From NCBI GenBank assembly GCA_026874595.1, contig CM049322.1, positions 55,738,386 through 55,802,385 of the forward strand: a stretch of 64,000 nt of DNA. The letters are read 5' to 3'. The notes under the pieces were generated by a model. The model searched no databases, was not told where the DNA came from, and saw only the letters and a list, made by a program, of their open reading frames with translations. Shown here in pieces: positions 1-12,533 of this stretch. Origin of the DNA: Sipunculus nudus (lineage: Eukaryota > Annelida > Sipuncula > Golfingiida > Sipunculidae). Every line of letters begins with the position of its first letter. The first letter of the stretch is position 1. Both the position numbers and the translations under genes were made by a program.

Positions 1-174
1 TCTGAGGTTTATGTCGCAGCGCTTTATTTGTATACAGTCAATTATTACCCCGGTATGATATACAGAGTAACTGCACGTTTGGCAGGATGATCGGTGGGAC
101 AGAGAGATTATTAAGCACCCAAATGAAATATGACGTTCAGTCATTAATATTTTGTCTGAACCAGTAATATATAT

Positions 175-337
175 TGTTACGGGGTGATATTAAAAAGCGG
201 ACCTAACTGTCTCGCTAGTGGGCACTAAATCTTGCTTTTCTGGCGAAGCATTTGGATCGCCCGACATGTGCGCCATCAACATGGGTTCGAATCCGGGATC
301 GGCCCAATGTTTTCCCCTAAGCAAAATGTTTTCGTAA
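175..337 (+). repeat. tRNA-like SINE fragment, copy A
   Basis: Begins tgttacggggtgat and contains a Pol III B box-like GGTTCGAATCC at 284-294. It ends gcaaaatgttttcgtaa. The family repeats 325 bp downstream. Confidence 0.5.
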
Positions 338-499
338 CAAATGGCGGCTCGTCAAAAGTGACGGCAAACTTTGTGACCTGGGGAATGGTCCTTTTTTGGG
401 AACTTATTTTGGAATTACCGCCACCTAGTTCACCAAACGTGTGACTCCTGGAATAGTTTATCTTGGTCTGATAGGAGAACGTACTTAAGAGGGTGTCTG

Positions 500-646
500 T
501 GTTACGGGGTGATAAAAAAGGGGACCGAACTGTCTCGCAAGCAAACTTGCCTTTCAAGCGAAGTGGACGCCGGATATGTGCTCCACCGACATGGGTTCAA
601 ATCCGAGATCGGCCCAATATTTTCGCTGAGCAAAATGTTTCCATAA
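500..646 (+). repeat. tRNA-like SINE fragment, copy B
   Basis: Same family as 175-337 (tgttacggggtgat ... gatcggcccaat ... gcaaaatgttt) with B box variant GGTTCAAATCC at 594-604. It is followed directly by an (AT)n tract. Confidence 0.5.

Positions 647-648
<2 letters not shown>

Positions 649-692
<44 letters not shown>
649..692. repeat. (AT)n microsatellite
   Basis: Uninterrupted AT repeat behind SINE-like copy B. Imperfect AT-rich runs continue at 784-852. Confidence 0.95.
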
Positions 693-695
<3 letters not shown>

Positions 696-786
696 ATAAA
701 ATTTCGTTGTTTTACCATATATACATATAAACCTATATATACCCATAGGGTTAAGTGTACTACCTATTTGTATATACCAGTATAAG

Positions 787-823
<37 letters not shown>

Positions 824-1312
824 ATGTATATTTTATTTATATATATATAGGGTATAGTGTATTACTGGTAAACGTTTGTTAACATATCATTTTATCTATC
901 ATCATGTGTTTATGATAAACTGTGTGGGCCAAATAAACATCAACAATTACATATGATGGATCATACGTGCAAATCGACCGTTATAACGTGCTGTTGATAA
1001 CCCGCTATCTCGTGTATGACAAGCAGGACAAGGTGGTCTATGTATAACAATCAAGGGTCCTCCTGACACCAGCTCGGTTGACGGGTCAGATTAGGTACAG
1101 GGATCTGGTTTTTATTAAGAATTGGTAATCTATTATTTCTATACATGACTTGCTGATAGTTGTATGACCAAGTAACTTATAAAGCAATGGTTTAGGGAAA
1201 AGAAATGTGTTTTTCTACTGGTTTATATTATTGGACTATACTGCAAATGTTTCCAGTTTATAGTTATTTTTATTATGGTTATTGATATGTCAATGATGCT
1301 GCTGTTACTACT

Positions 1313-1561
1313 ACTGATGATGATCATTATTATCATTAGTATCATTATTATCATAATTATCATAATTAGCATTATTACACACCAGCTTGGTGGAGAGGGG
1401 TGAAATGTTATACCGTGGAATCATAGAATTAGGTTTTAACGAATTATATCCCAATGGGGCAGGTGGTTGTTTCTTTTTATAATAGTATTATTGTTGTTGT
1501 TGATCAGTATTAATATTTATTATTATTATTATTTTATTATTATTATTATTTTTATAATATA

Positions 1562-1611
<50 letters not shown>

Positions 1612-1643
1612 CATTATTTTATATAATAAAATATTACTTTCAA

Positions 1644-1686
<43 letters not shown>

Positions 1687-1714
1687 GATTACTGTTATTA
1701 TTATTATCATTATC

Positions 1715-1779
<65 letters not shown>

Positions 1780-1790
1780 CATAATTGTTG
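1313..1790. repeat. (ATT)n trinucleotide microsatellite
   Basis: Mostly tta/att triplets, near-perfect at 1513-1610, 1650-1685 and 1718-1780, with imperfect ATC variants at the start. Poly-Ile frames are by-products. Confidence 0.93.
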
Positions 1791-2298
1791 GTACTTCTGA
1801 TGGTATATACTTAAATTTTAATACAAAAATAATAATCATGAAATGTAGACAAAAATATCTGACCTCCACGATGTAGTCTCACTGAAGTTTACACCTCCAT
1901 CTTTACTACCTACAGTAACCTCACCGTACCGTAAACTAACTTTGCTTTATCGTATCTTATCACATTATATACATTGCGTATTTTTTAAACAATGTACCAT
2001 TTTATATCAGTATTTAGTACTTTGTCTAACGAACCTTACCTTGTATAGTGTTCAGCTATATTATTGCCACAAAGGAACGCTTGGCCCAGATTTATTTAAA
2101 ACACAGGATCACTACTGAACGGTTAATCAGTAACCGTATCTGATAAAATATGACAGCGCCTTATGATACGCCAATAACTTATGATTAGCAGATTAGTAGT
2201 GTTTATGCGTGGCCAGCTTCTGTGCGGAGTGAACAGAAACACAGCTTAGAGGCAGTTGATGCATTGTATATCAAACAAGTAGAGTAAGCCTATATCAT

Positions 2299-2325
2299 AT
2301 ATCTATAAATTTCTCTCTCTTTCTT

Positions 2326-2417
<92 letters not shown>

Positions 2418-2595
2418 TATGATTGAAACACATAACACATAACATATGATTAAAATGGATCAAGCTGGTTTCACTTCCCTATTGTAGAGGGCCAGGGGAG
2501 GGTATGCTAATCAATACTAAAATAATATTAAAAGTTAAAGAACTTACAGAAGCAATGTAAAAGTAAAAGATGAAATAACGTTGTAATAGTAATAG
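2299..2595 (+). repeat. Tandem duplication unit 1 with (CT)n(AT)n
   Basis: Segment from atatctataaattt through the (CT)n(AT)n tract (2318-2414) to gttgtaatagtaatag. Repeated at 2633-2900. Confidence 0.85.
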
Positions 2596-2632
2596 TGCAT
2601 GTATATCATACCAGTAGAAATGCGTGTATTAT

Positions 2633-2677
2633 ATATCTATAAATTTCCCTCTCTCTCCTTCTGTCTCTCTCTCTCTC

Positions 2678-2729
<52 letters not shown>

Positions 2730-2900
2730 TATGATTGAAACACATAATAGAATATTAATATGGATCAAGCTGGTTTCACCTCCCTATTGTAGAGGGCCAG
2801 GGGAGGGTATGCTAATCAATACTAAAGTAATATTAACAGTTAAAGAACTAACAGAAGCAATGTAAAAGTAAAAGATGAAATAACGTTGTAATAGTAATAG
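2633..2900 (+). repeat. Tandem duplication unit 2 with (CT)n(AT)n
   Basis: Second copy with shorter microsatellite (2659-2727) and near-identical 3' half (gatcaagctggtttcac, gagggccaggggaggg). Confidence 0.85.
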
Positions 2901-3109
2901 CAGAGCGCGCTTTTCTTGAGACATGCAGGTAGTAAAAATATAAGTATTGGGATATTATAGCCTGATGACAAAATGGATTTTCCTATAAATATGATCTATA
3001 TTATTATTGGGATTATCAAAATTTTCCTTAGATTAATTATCCAAGAACGACATCGTTTTGTAACTCAGTATATTGTTTTTATTTTAGGGACAGCGTCAAA
3101 GCTCATGTA

Positions 3110-3450
3110 GTTGAGGTACAACTAATTTATCTAATTCTAATTATGTACATCTGCAGAGTTTCATTTTGGTTTGGGACTACTTGACATGGCGGTAGCACTC
3201 TCTTCCTATTCAGTAACTTTGTATCCCGGTGACACCCAGGCCTGGTGTCCACAGCAGCTGCGGTTGGGGTGTTTTTATTTATCCCAGCTGCTGAGTCATA
3301 ACACCGATTGTGACTGATACAGCCTTGTTGACGCCTGCACAGCGCTCAATCTGTGTAGGGACCAACTTTGAAACTCCGCTCCTCGGCTGAAATCGGAACT
3401 CGTCGCCTGCCGGTTTTGGCCCTGTGCTCTACCTCAAGGACTATAGAAGG
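3110..3450 (-). repeat. tRNA-derived SINE, family member 1
   Basis: Shares with 50.1 kb and 43.7 kb the 3' block tcaagtagtcccaa ... ctctgca (read on the minus strand) and the head block gccgag(g)agcgg ... gagcgct. A short tail aattagaattagataa is also shared. Confidence 0.65.
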
Positions 3451-4214
3451 TATATATTACGGATATACAAAGGATTTATCACGGAAAGGTACTTCATGAA
3501 TAAGGTTGAATAAAGATTCGCTCAAGACAAAATGCCGTACGTTAAGGACCGAATCACGGCTGTGACTCTATGTCTAAAGGGCATCTTGCCCTGACAAGAC
3601 CAGCTCTTTGTGCATATTTTAATTTCTTGGTAATTTAAAGCCATTCGTATGCGGGATGTTCTACTGTACCTTGACCTATAGGAGGAATTTAGGTGAACGG
3701 ATGGAATGAATAATGTTTTATGATATATTTTGTGATTATTTGAAGTGAAACATTTCACTCTATTCTATCTGAATTCCACTACTTGTACATACATAGATAA
3801 ATGTGTGCTTGACATAAACACTGACGGGAGAATCCATGTTACCATGACAGCGTGTTAATTGATAAATACCGTCACAATGATTCGTGGTTAAGTATCAGGG
3901 GCTTCAATATAGGGGGGATGGGGGGTATATATACCCCTCACTTTTTGGCAAGGGGGGGGGGATGGTCAATGTAATCATCCCCCCCCCCCACTATTCAGAG
4001 ATTAATAGTAATATATTGCAAATGAAATATATTTATAAATAGAAATTACAGACTTTGGTTCCATTTATGAGTTTACTATGAAATATATCTAAACCTGGTT
4101 AAGAATTAACTTATATTAGAGACATTAATACCTTATTTTCTAAAATATATACTTAATTGTAATATATGTGAAATATGATTAGGAATATATATTTGAAATG
4201 TGTCATGCAGACGC

Positions 4215-4216
<2 letters not shown>

Positions 4217-4253
<37 letters not shown>
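4217..4253. repeat. (AT)n microsatellite
   Basis: Pure AT repeat. Nearby poly-G/poly-C tracts lie at 3951-3961, 3979-3990 and 4280-4299. Confidence 0.95.
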
Positions 4254-4256
<3 letters not shown>

Positions 4257-4409
4257 CGAGTGTGTGTGTGTCCCTGTCATCCCCCCCCCCCCACCCCCCG
4301 GAAGATAAATTGACGCCACTGTTAAGTATAGACGTTAAACTCAGAGCGGACATAGTTCTAAATTCATATATTTAGTTTTAAAGAATGCTTCTTCCCCGTG
4401 GCGTCAGGC

Positions 4410-4814
4410 TCATGCCTTTACTCTTTGAACAAGTAAAAAAAAAGTCATAATAAGTGTTACGGTTAATATCACAGATGTTATTATCTGGAATATTATGTTC
4501 AGAATTAACCATGGCATTATGGTTGCTTCAGTACATCTCGCACTGAAATCATCTTTATTACTAAAAAGAAGCATATTATGGTAGCACTCAAAACACTTTG
4601 ATGATAACACCCACCGATACTCTTCTTCATGACTACCAGGTAGCGACAGAAAATCTACAGCCTCCATTTGCTTTATTGAGATCCCCGAAAGGCGTCCGCA
4701 CAGAAGGGCGAACGAGAGAGTTATAAAATATATTACCAAAGGACACACGTGACCTATCCCAAAACGACAGTTAACGAGGCCACCAGTGTTAATACTCAAA
4801 GCATGCATTAACAC
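4410..4814 (-). CDS. Unrecognised 134-codon frame with two possible membrane segments
   Basis: ATG to stop, 134 codons. Hydrophobic stretches are VCPLVIYFITLSFALLCG (about residues 24-41) and a longer one, LILNIIFQIITSVILTVTLI (about 103-122, continuing to FFLLV). A Cys-containing hydrophilic stretch lies between them. I do not recognise a family and see no paralog in the window. It could be a real small membrane protein or one exon, but chance AT-rich hydrophobic frames are common here. Confidence 0.25.
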   Translation of the reverse strand: MLMHALSINTGGLVNCRFGIGHVCPLVIYFITLSFALLCGRLSGISIKQMEAVDFLSLPGSHEEEYRWVLSSKCFECYHNMLLFSNKDDFSARCTEATIMPWLILNIIFQIITSVILTVTLIMTFFLLVQRVKA

Positions 4815-4928
4815 ATCGACTAGCCAAACATAAGGATACAGTTTGTGACCGTATTTTCTTATTTCTTATCACGTATCAAGGAAGTTCCACGTATATTGAA
4901 ATATATACTGATGAATATTATACATATA

Positions 4929-4983
<55 letters not shown>
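4929..4983. repeat. (AT)n microsatellite
   Basis: Long AT repeat ending at taaatgagc. Confidence 0.95.
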
Positions 4984-4986
<3 letters not shown>

Positions 4987-6100
4987 GAGCAGATGACTTG
5001 GGGCGCAAAAGTGAAGGCCAAACCAAAAGAAAAGTGTTTTGGATGTTTGGTTGTTTATGAAGGCCTAATTATTGACAGTATAAAATACATAAATCAGTTC
5101 GCCACATAATTACATAATTTAACTAAAACACATTAAAGTAAAGATCTCAAGCTTGTTCAAGGTTACATCGGTAACACTTTTCTTCTTAACTAAAATGTTC
5201 TCCAAAATCTTACACTACAAAAACATTATTCGAATAATATATTACTTCGAATAAAGAAATATTATAAATTTGAAGTCACTGGATATTACAATAAAAATAT
5301 GAGAGAGGCCCAGAGGAACAGGAATGTTTTATTTTGATGGCCGCAGTGCGTATCTTGATTTGATAAAGAAGAAGTGAAAATCTGGAACTGTGACTGGAAT
5401 CTGGAATTGATTACTGTTCGATGAATAAAACATGGTAGTATTGCATGTTTTGTAGTGGTATTTTTTTCACACTTTTTTGTACAGTGAAGAGAGTATGATT
5501 GGCCGTGAGAATGAGGAGGCTATAAGACACATTGAAGGAATAGACGGGTTTGATACAGAATGTAAATATCCATTTACTTGGTTTGATCTATGTACCCATG
5601 CAAAATTAATTTTGTTTAATTCATTAGTTCACGTTCAATGAACCTGAATACTAATACGTGATATACAGATAGTTACAAAAGTGAAATTTTACACACATTT
5701 ATTATGTTTACACGCCTAACAAGGTTATTTAAAAGTATGATTTCATGGGACCCTCGAACGATTCGAGAATGTTGCGAATATAAAAAAAAAATGGCAAAGT
5801 AAAACATTCTGAGACGTTTCTGGTACCGGTTTCGTGAAGATTTGGCGAATATCCAGACGTCGAAAGTAGTAGGTCGTACGATATGCGAAGCTTTTAAAGA
5901 CATTTTCCATTGCAAAACACGACCCTAAATAATGGGAGTGTAAGAAGAAAAATGTTCGTTTTAAATCCCCCCCCCCCCCCCTAACCAAACAAATATTCCC
6001 TCGAACAACTGACGAAGCATCAGAACATCCGCGCATGCTTTGCGAACTTCTGAAGTTTGAAATACAAATGTTGGACTTTGCCATTTTTGCCATACCATCT
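4984..6100. other. Non-coding stretch before the 34-bp array
   Basis: AT-rich, a C-run at 5969-5981, and three overlapping minus-strand frames of 64-116 codons with no recognisable features. Nothing else supported. Confidence 0.5.
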
Positions 6101-9100
6101 GTACGCTGGTGGTATGTACAAGGCTAGTCTGTGTGTACGCTGGAGATATGGACAAGGCTAGTCTGTGTGTACGCTGGAGATATGGACAAGGCTAGTCTGT
6201 GTGTACGCTGGAGATATGGACATGGCTAGTCTGTGTGTTCGCCGGTGGTATGGACATGGCTAGTCTGTGTGTACGCTGGAGATATGGACAAGGCTAGTCT
6301 GTGTGTACGCTGGAGATATGGACAAGGCTAGTCTGTGTGTACGCTGGAGATATGGACAAGGCTAGTCTGTGTGTACGCTGGAGATATGGACAAGGCTAGT
6401 CTGTGTGTACGCTGGAGATATGGACAAGGCTAGTCTGTGTGTACGCTGGAGATATGGACAAGGCTAGTCTGTGTGTACGCTGGAGATATGGACAAGGCTA
6501 GTCTATGTGTACGCTGGAGATATGGACAAGGCTAGTCTGTGTGTACGCTGGAGATATGGACAAGGCTAGTCTGTGTGTACGCTGGAGATATGGACAAGGC
6601 TAGTATGTGTGTACGCTGGAGATATGGACAAGGCTAGTCTGTGTGTACGCTGGAGATATGGACAAGGCTAGTCTGTGTGTACGCTGGAGATATGGACAAG
6701 GCTAGTCTGTGTGTACGCTGGAGATGTGGACAAGGCTAGTCTGTGTGTACGCTGGAGATGTGGACAAGGCTAGTCTGTGTGTACGCTGGAGATGTGGACA
6801 AGGCTAGTCTGTGTGTACGCTGGAGATATGGACAAGGCTAGTCTGTGTGTACGCTGGATATATGGACAAGGCTAGTCTGTGTGTACGCTGGAGATATGGA
6901 CAAGGCTAGTCTGTGTGTACGCTGAAATATGGACATGGCTAGTCTGTGTGTACGCTGGAGATATGGACAAGGCTAGTCTGTGTGTACGCTGGAGATATGG
7001 ACAAGGCTAGTTAGTGTGTACGCTGGAGATATGGACAAGGCAAGTCTGTGTGTACGCTGGTGATATGGACAAGGCTAGTCTGTGTGTACGCTGGAGATAT
7101 GGACAAGGCTAGTCTGTGTGTACGCTGGAGATATGGACAAGGCTAGTCTGTGTGTACGCTGGAGATATGGACAAGGCTAGTCTGTGTGTACGCTGGAGAT
7201 ATGGACAAGGCTAGTCTGTGTGTACGCTGGAGATATGGACAAGGCTAGTCTGTGTGTACGCTGGAGATATGGACAAAGCTAGTCTGTGTGTACGCTGGAG
7301 ATATGGACAAGGCTAGTCTGTGTGTACGCTGGAGATATGGACAAGGCTAGTCTGTGTGTACGCTGGAGATATGGACAAGGCTAGTCTGTGTGTACGCTGG
7401 AGATATGGACAAGGCTAGTCTGTGTGTACGCTGGAGATATGGACAAGGCTAGTCTGTGTGTACGCTGGAGATGTGGACAAGGCTAGTCTGTGTGTACGCT
7501 GGAGATGTGGACAAGGCTAGTCTGTGTGTACGCTGGAGATATGGACAAGGCTAGTCTGTGTGTACGCTGAAATATGGACATGGCTAGTCTGTGTGTACGC
7601 TGGAGATATGGACAAGGCTAGTCTGTGTGTACGCTGAAATATGGACATGGCTAGTCTGTGTGTACGCTGGAGATATGGTCATGGCTAGTCTGTGTGTACG
7701 CTGGAGATATGGACAAGGCTAATCTGTGTGTACGCTGGAGATATGGACAATGCTAGTCTGTGTGTACGCTGGAGATATGGACAAGGCTAGTCTGTGTGTA
7801 CGCTGGAGATATGGACAAGGCTAGTCTGTGTGTACGCTGGAGATATGGACAAGGCTAGTATGTGTGTACGCTGGAGATATGGACAAGGCTAATCTGTGTG
7901 TACGCTGGAGATATGGACAAGGCTAATCTGTGTGTACGCTGTGGATATGGACAAGGCTAGTCTGTGTGTACGCTGGAGATATGGAAAAGGCTAGTCTGTG
8001 TGTACGCTGGAGATATGGACAAGGCTAGTCTGTGTGTACGCTGGAGATATGGACATGGCTAGTCTGTGTGTACGCTGGAGATATGGACAAGGCTAGTCTG
8101 TGTGTACGCTGGAGATATGGACAAGGCTAGTCTGTGTGTACGCTGGATATATTGACAAGGCTAGTCTGTGTGTACGCTGGAGGTATTGACATGGCTAGTA
8201 TGTGTGTACGCTGGAGATATTGACAAGGCTAGTCTGTGTGTACGCTAGAGATATGGACAAGGCTAGTCTGTGTGTACGCTGGGAGTATGGACATGGTTAG
8301 TTTGTATGTACGCTGGTGGTATGGATTTGGCTAGTCTGTGTGTACGCTGGAGATATGGACATGGCTAGTCTGTGTGTTCGCTGGAGATATGACATGACTA
8401 GTGTGTGTGTGTACGCTGGGAGTATGGACATGGCTAGTTTGTATGTACGCTGGTGGATTGACATGACTAGTTTGTGTGTACGCTGGTGATATGACATGAC
8501 TAGTGTGTGTGTCCGCTGGTAGCAGGGACATGGCTAGTTTGTATGTACGCTGGTGGTATGAACATGGCTAGTTTGTATGTACGCTGGTGGTATGACATAA
8601 CTAGTGTGTGTTAACGCTGGTAGTATGGACATGGCTAGTTTGTATGTACACTGATGGTATGACATGCCTAGTTCGTGTGTACGCTGGTGATATTGCCATG
8701 GCTAGTCTGTGTTTTCGATGGTTTTATGGACATGGCTAGTCTGTGTGTACGCAGGTGGTATTGACCTGGCCAGTCTGTTTGTACGATGGTTTTATGGAAA
8801 TGGCTAGTCTGTATGTATGCTGGTGCTTTAGACATGGCTACCCTGTGTGTTCACTGATGGTGTGGACATGGTTAGTCTGTGTGTACGCTGGTGGTATGGG
8901 CATGGCTAGTCTGTGTGTACGCTGGTGGTATGGACATGGCTAGTTTGTGTGTACTCTGGTGGTATGACATGACTAGTATGTGTGTACGCTTTTGGTATGA
9001 ACATGGCTAGTTTGTGTGTACGCTGGTGATATTGACATGGCTAGTCTGTGTTAACGATGGTTTTATGAACATGACTTGTCTGTGTGTACGTTGGTGGTAT

Positions 9101-10228
9101 GGACATGGCATGTCTGTGTGTACGCTGGTGAAATGGACATGGCTAGTCTCTGTTTAAGGTGGTTTTATAGACATGGCTAGTGTGTATGTATGCTAGTTCT
9201 ATAGACATGGTTACCATGTGTGTTCACCTGTAGTATGGACATGGCTAGTCTGTGTGATCGCCGGTGGTATGGACATGGCTAGTCTGTGTGTACGCTGGTG
9301 ATTTTGACTTGGGTAGTCTGTGTGTACGCCGGTGATATGGACATGGCTAGTCTGTGTTTCGCTGGTGGTATTAACATGGCAAGTTTGTCTGTACGTTTGT
9401 GGTATGCATATGGCTAAACTGTGTATACGCTGGTGGTACAGACATAGCTAGTGTGTATGAACGCTGGTGGTATGGACATGGTTAATCTGTGTGTACGCCG
9501 GTGGTAAGGACATGGCTGGTCTGTCTGTACGCTGGTGATACGGACATGGATAGTCTGTGTGTACGCTGGTGGTACGGACATTGCAATTTTGTATGTACGT
9601 TTGTGGTATGGATATGGCTAGCCTGTCGGTATACTCCTTGTATGGACATGGCTAGTCTGTCTCTGCGTTGGTTGTATGGACATGGCTAGCCTGTCTGTGC
9701 GTTGGTAGTATGGACAAGGCTAGTCTGTGTGTACGCTGGTGGTATTGACATGGCAATTATGTCTGTGCGTTTGTGGTATGAATATGGCTAAACTGTGTTA
9801 ACGCTGATGGTATCGACATGGTTAATCTGTGTGTACGCTGGTGGTAAGGACATGGTTAATCTGTGTGTACGCTGGTGGTGAAGACATAGCTAGTGCGTTT
9901 GTACGCTGGTTGTAAGGACATGGCTAATCTGTGTGTAAATTAGTACTAGGTATGGACATGGCTAGCCTGTCGGTATGCTCCTTGTAAGGACATGGCTAGT
10001 CTGTGTCTGCGTTGGTGGGATTGATATGGCTAGCCTGTCTGTGCGTTGGTAGTATGGACATGGCTAGCCTGTCTGTATGCTCATTGTATGAACATGGCTA
10101 GTCTGTCTGTGCGTTTGTGGTATGGACATGGCTAGCCTGTCTGTGCGTTGGTGGTATGGACATGGCTAGACTGTCTGTATGCTCCTTGTATGGACATGGC
10201 TAGTATGTCTTTGCTATGGTGGTATGGA
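6101..10228 (+). repeat. 34-bp minisatellite, about 120 units
   Basis: The core phrase gtacgctggagatatggaca recurs every 34 bp (for example acgctgg at 6137 and 6171). Units are nearly uniform to about 8.25 kb and then diverge (gctggtggtatggacatggc) towards 10.2 kb. The distal part from 9436 belongs to P1 and is mirrored at 21360-22152. No coding role is inferred. Confidence 0.95.
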
Positions 10229-10237
10229 CCTCCGTTT

Positions 10238-12533
10238 CCACTCACAGAGAGCATACCTTCGTAATCCCCCAGAGAGAGCATATACCCCCGTAATCACTCA
10301 GGGAGAGCATACCTCCGTAATCACTCAGAGAGAGCATACCTCCGTAATTACTCAGAGAGAGCATACCTCCATAATCACTCAGAGAGAGCATACCTCCGTA
10401 ATTACTCAGAAAGAGCATACCTCCGTAATCACTCAGAGAGAGCATTCCTCCGTAATCACTCATAGAGAGCATACCTCCGTAATCACTCAGAGAGAGCATA
10501 CCTCCGTAATCACTCAGAGAGAGCATACCTCCATAATCACTCAGACAAAAGTATACCTCCGTTATCACTCAGACAGAGCATACCTCCGTAATCACCCAGA
10601 GAGAGCATACCTCCGTAATCACTCAGAGAGAGCATACCTCCGTAATCACTCAGAGAGAGCATACCTCCATAATCACTCAGAGACAGCATACCTCCGTTAT
10701 CACTCAGAGACAGCATACCTCCATAATCACTCAGAGACAGCATACCTCCGTTATCACTCAGAGAGAGCATACCTTCGTAATCACTAAGAGAGAGCATACC
10801 TCCGTAATCACTCAGAGAGCATACCTCCCTAATCACTCAGAGAGAGCATACCTCCCTAATCACTTAGAGAGAGCATACCTCCCTAATCACTCAGAGAGAG
10901 CATACCTCCCTAATCACTTGGAGAGAGCATACCTCCGTAATCACTCAGAGAGAGCATACCTCCGTAATCACTCAGAGAGAGCATACCTCCATAATCACTC
11001 AGAGACAGCATACCTCCGTTATCACTCAGAGAGAGCATACCTCCGTAATCACTCAGAGAGAGCATACCTCCGTAATCACTCAGAGAGAGCATACCTCCGT
11101 AATCACTCAGAGAGAGCATACCTCCATAATCACTCAGACAGAGCATACCTCCGTAATCACTCAGAGAGAGCATACCTCCGTAATCACTAAGAGAGAGCAT
11201 ACCTCCATAATCACTCAGAGACAGCATACCTCCGTAATCACTCAGAGAGAGCATACCTTCGTAATCACTAAGAGAGAGCATACCTCCGTAATCACTCAGA
11301 GAGCATACCTCCCTAATCACTCAGAGAGAGCATACCTCCCTAATCACTTAGAGAGAGCATACCTCCGTAATCACTCAGAGAGAGCATACCTCCGTTATCA
11401 CTCAGAGAGAGCATACCTCCGTAATCACTAAGAGAGAGCATACCTCCGTCATCACTCAGAGACAGCATACCTTCGTTATCACTGAGAGAGAGCATACCTT
11501 CGTAATCACTAAGAGAGAGCATACCTCCGTAATCACTCAGAGAGCATACCTCCCTAATCACTCAGAGAGAGCATACCTCCCTAATCACTTAGAGAGAGCA
11601 TACCTCCGTAATCACTCAGAGAGAGCATACCTCCGTAATCACTCAGAGAGAGCATACCTCCGAAATCACTCAGACAGAGCATACCTCCGTAATCACTCAG
11701 AGAGAGCATACCTCCGTCATCACTCAGAGACAGCATACCTCCGTAATCACTCAGAGAGAGCATACCTCCCTAATCACTCAGAGAGAGCATACCTCCTTAA
11801 TCACTCAGAGAGAGCATACCTCCATAATCACTCAGAGAGAGCATACCTCCGTAATCACTCAGACAGAGCATACCTCCGTAATCACTCAGAGAGAGCATAC
11901 CTCCGTAATCACTCAGACAGAGCATACCTCCGTAATCACTCAGAGAGAGCATACCTCCGTAATCACTCAGAGTGAGCATACCTCCGAAATCACTCAGACA
12001 GAGCATACCTCCCTAATCACTCAGGGAGAGCATACATCCGTAATCACTCAGACAGAGCATACCTCCGTAATCACTCAGAGAGAGCATACCTTCGTAATCA
12101 CTCAGGGAGAGCATACCTCCGTAATCACTCAGAGAGAGCATACATCCGTAAACACTCAGAGTGAGCATACCTCCGAAATCACTCAGACAGAGCATACCTC
12201 CGTAATCACTCAGACAGAGCATACCTCCGTAATCACTCAGGGAGAGCATACCTCCGTAATCACTCAGACAGAGCATACCTCCGTAATCACTCAGACAGAG
12301 CATACCTCCGTAATCACTCAGAGCATACCTCCGTAATCACTCAGGGAGAGCATACCTCCGTAATCACTCAGAGAGAGCACACCTCCGTAATGACTCAGGG
12401 AGAGCATACCTCCGTAATCACTCAGCGAGAGGATACCTCCGTAATCACTCAGGGAGAGCATACCTCCGCAGTCACTCAGGGAGAGCATACCTCCGCAGTC
12501 TCTCGTATTCACGTTATCATCCAAAGAGAACAT
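10238..12533 (+). repeat. 27-bp minisatellite, about 85 units
   Basis: Phrase agagagcatacctccgtaat repeats every 27 bp with point variants. Because 27 is a multiple of three, long frames encoding a 9-residue period (LSDYGGMLS on the minus strand) appear on both strands. They are interrupted by TAG variants every few hundred bases. Confidence 0.95.

Noticed and set aside
493-699. Short frames made of Ile-Tyr or poly-Ile repeats (also 1552-1876, 4153-4353, 45149-45474, 47973-48170)
   Set aside because: They are translations of (AT)n or (ATT)n microsatellites.
8297-9689. Frames of about 66 codons rich in W/V or H/T
   Set aside because: By-products of the 34-bp minisatellite.
6101-12533. CRISPR-like array
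   Set aside because: Units are contiguous tandem repeats without unique spacers, in a eukaryotic context.
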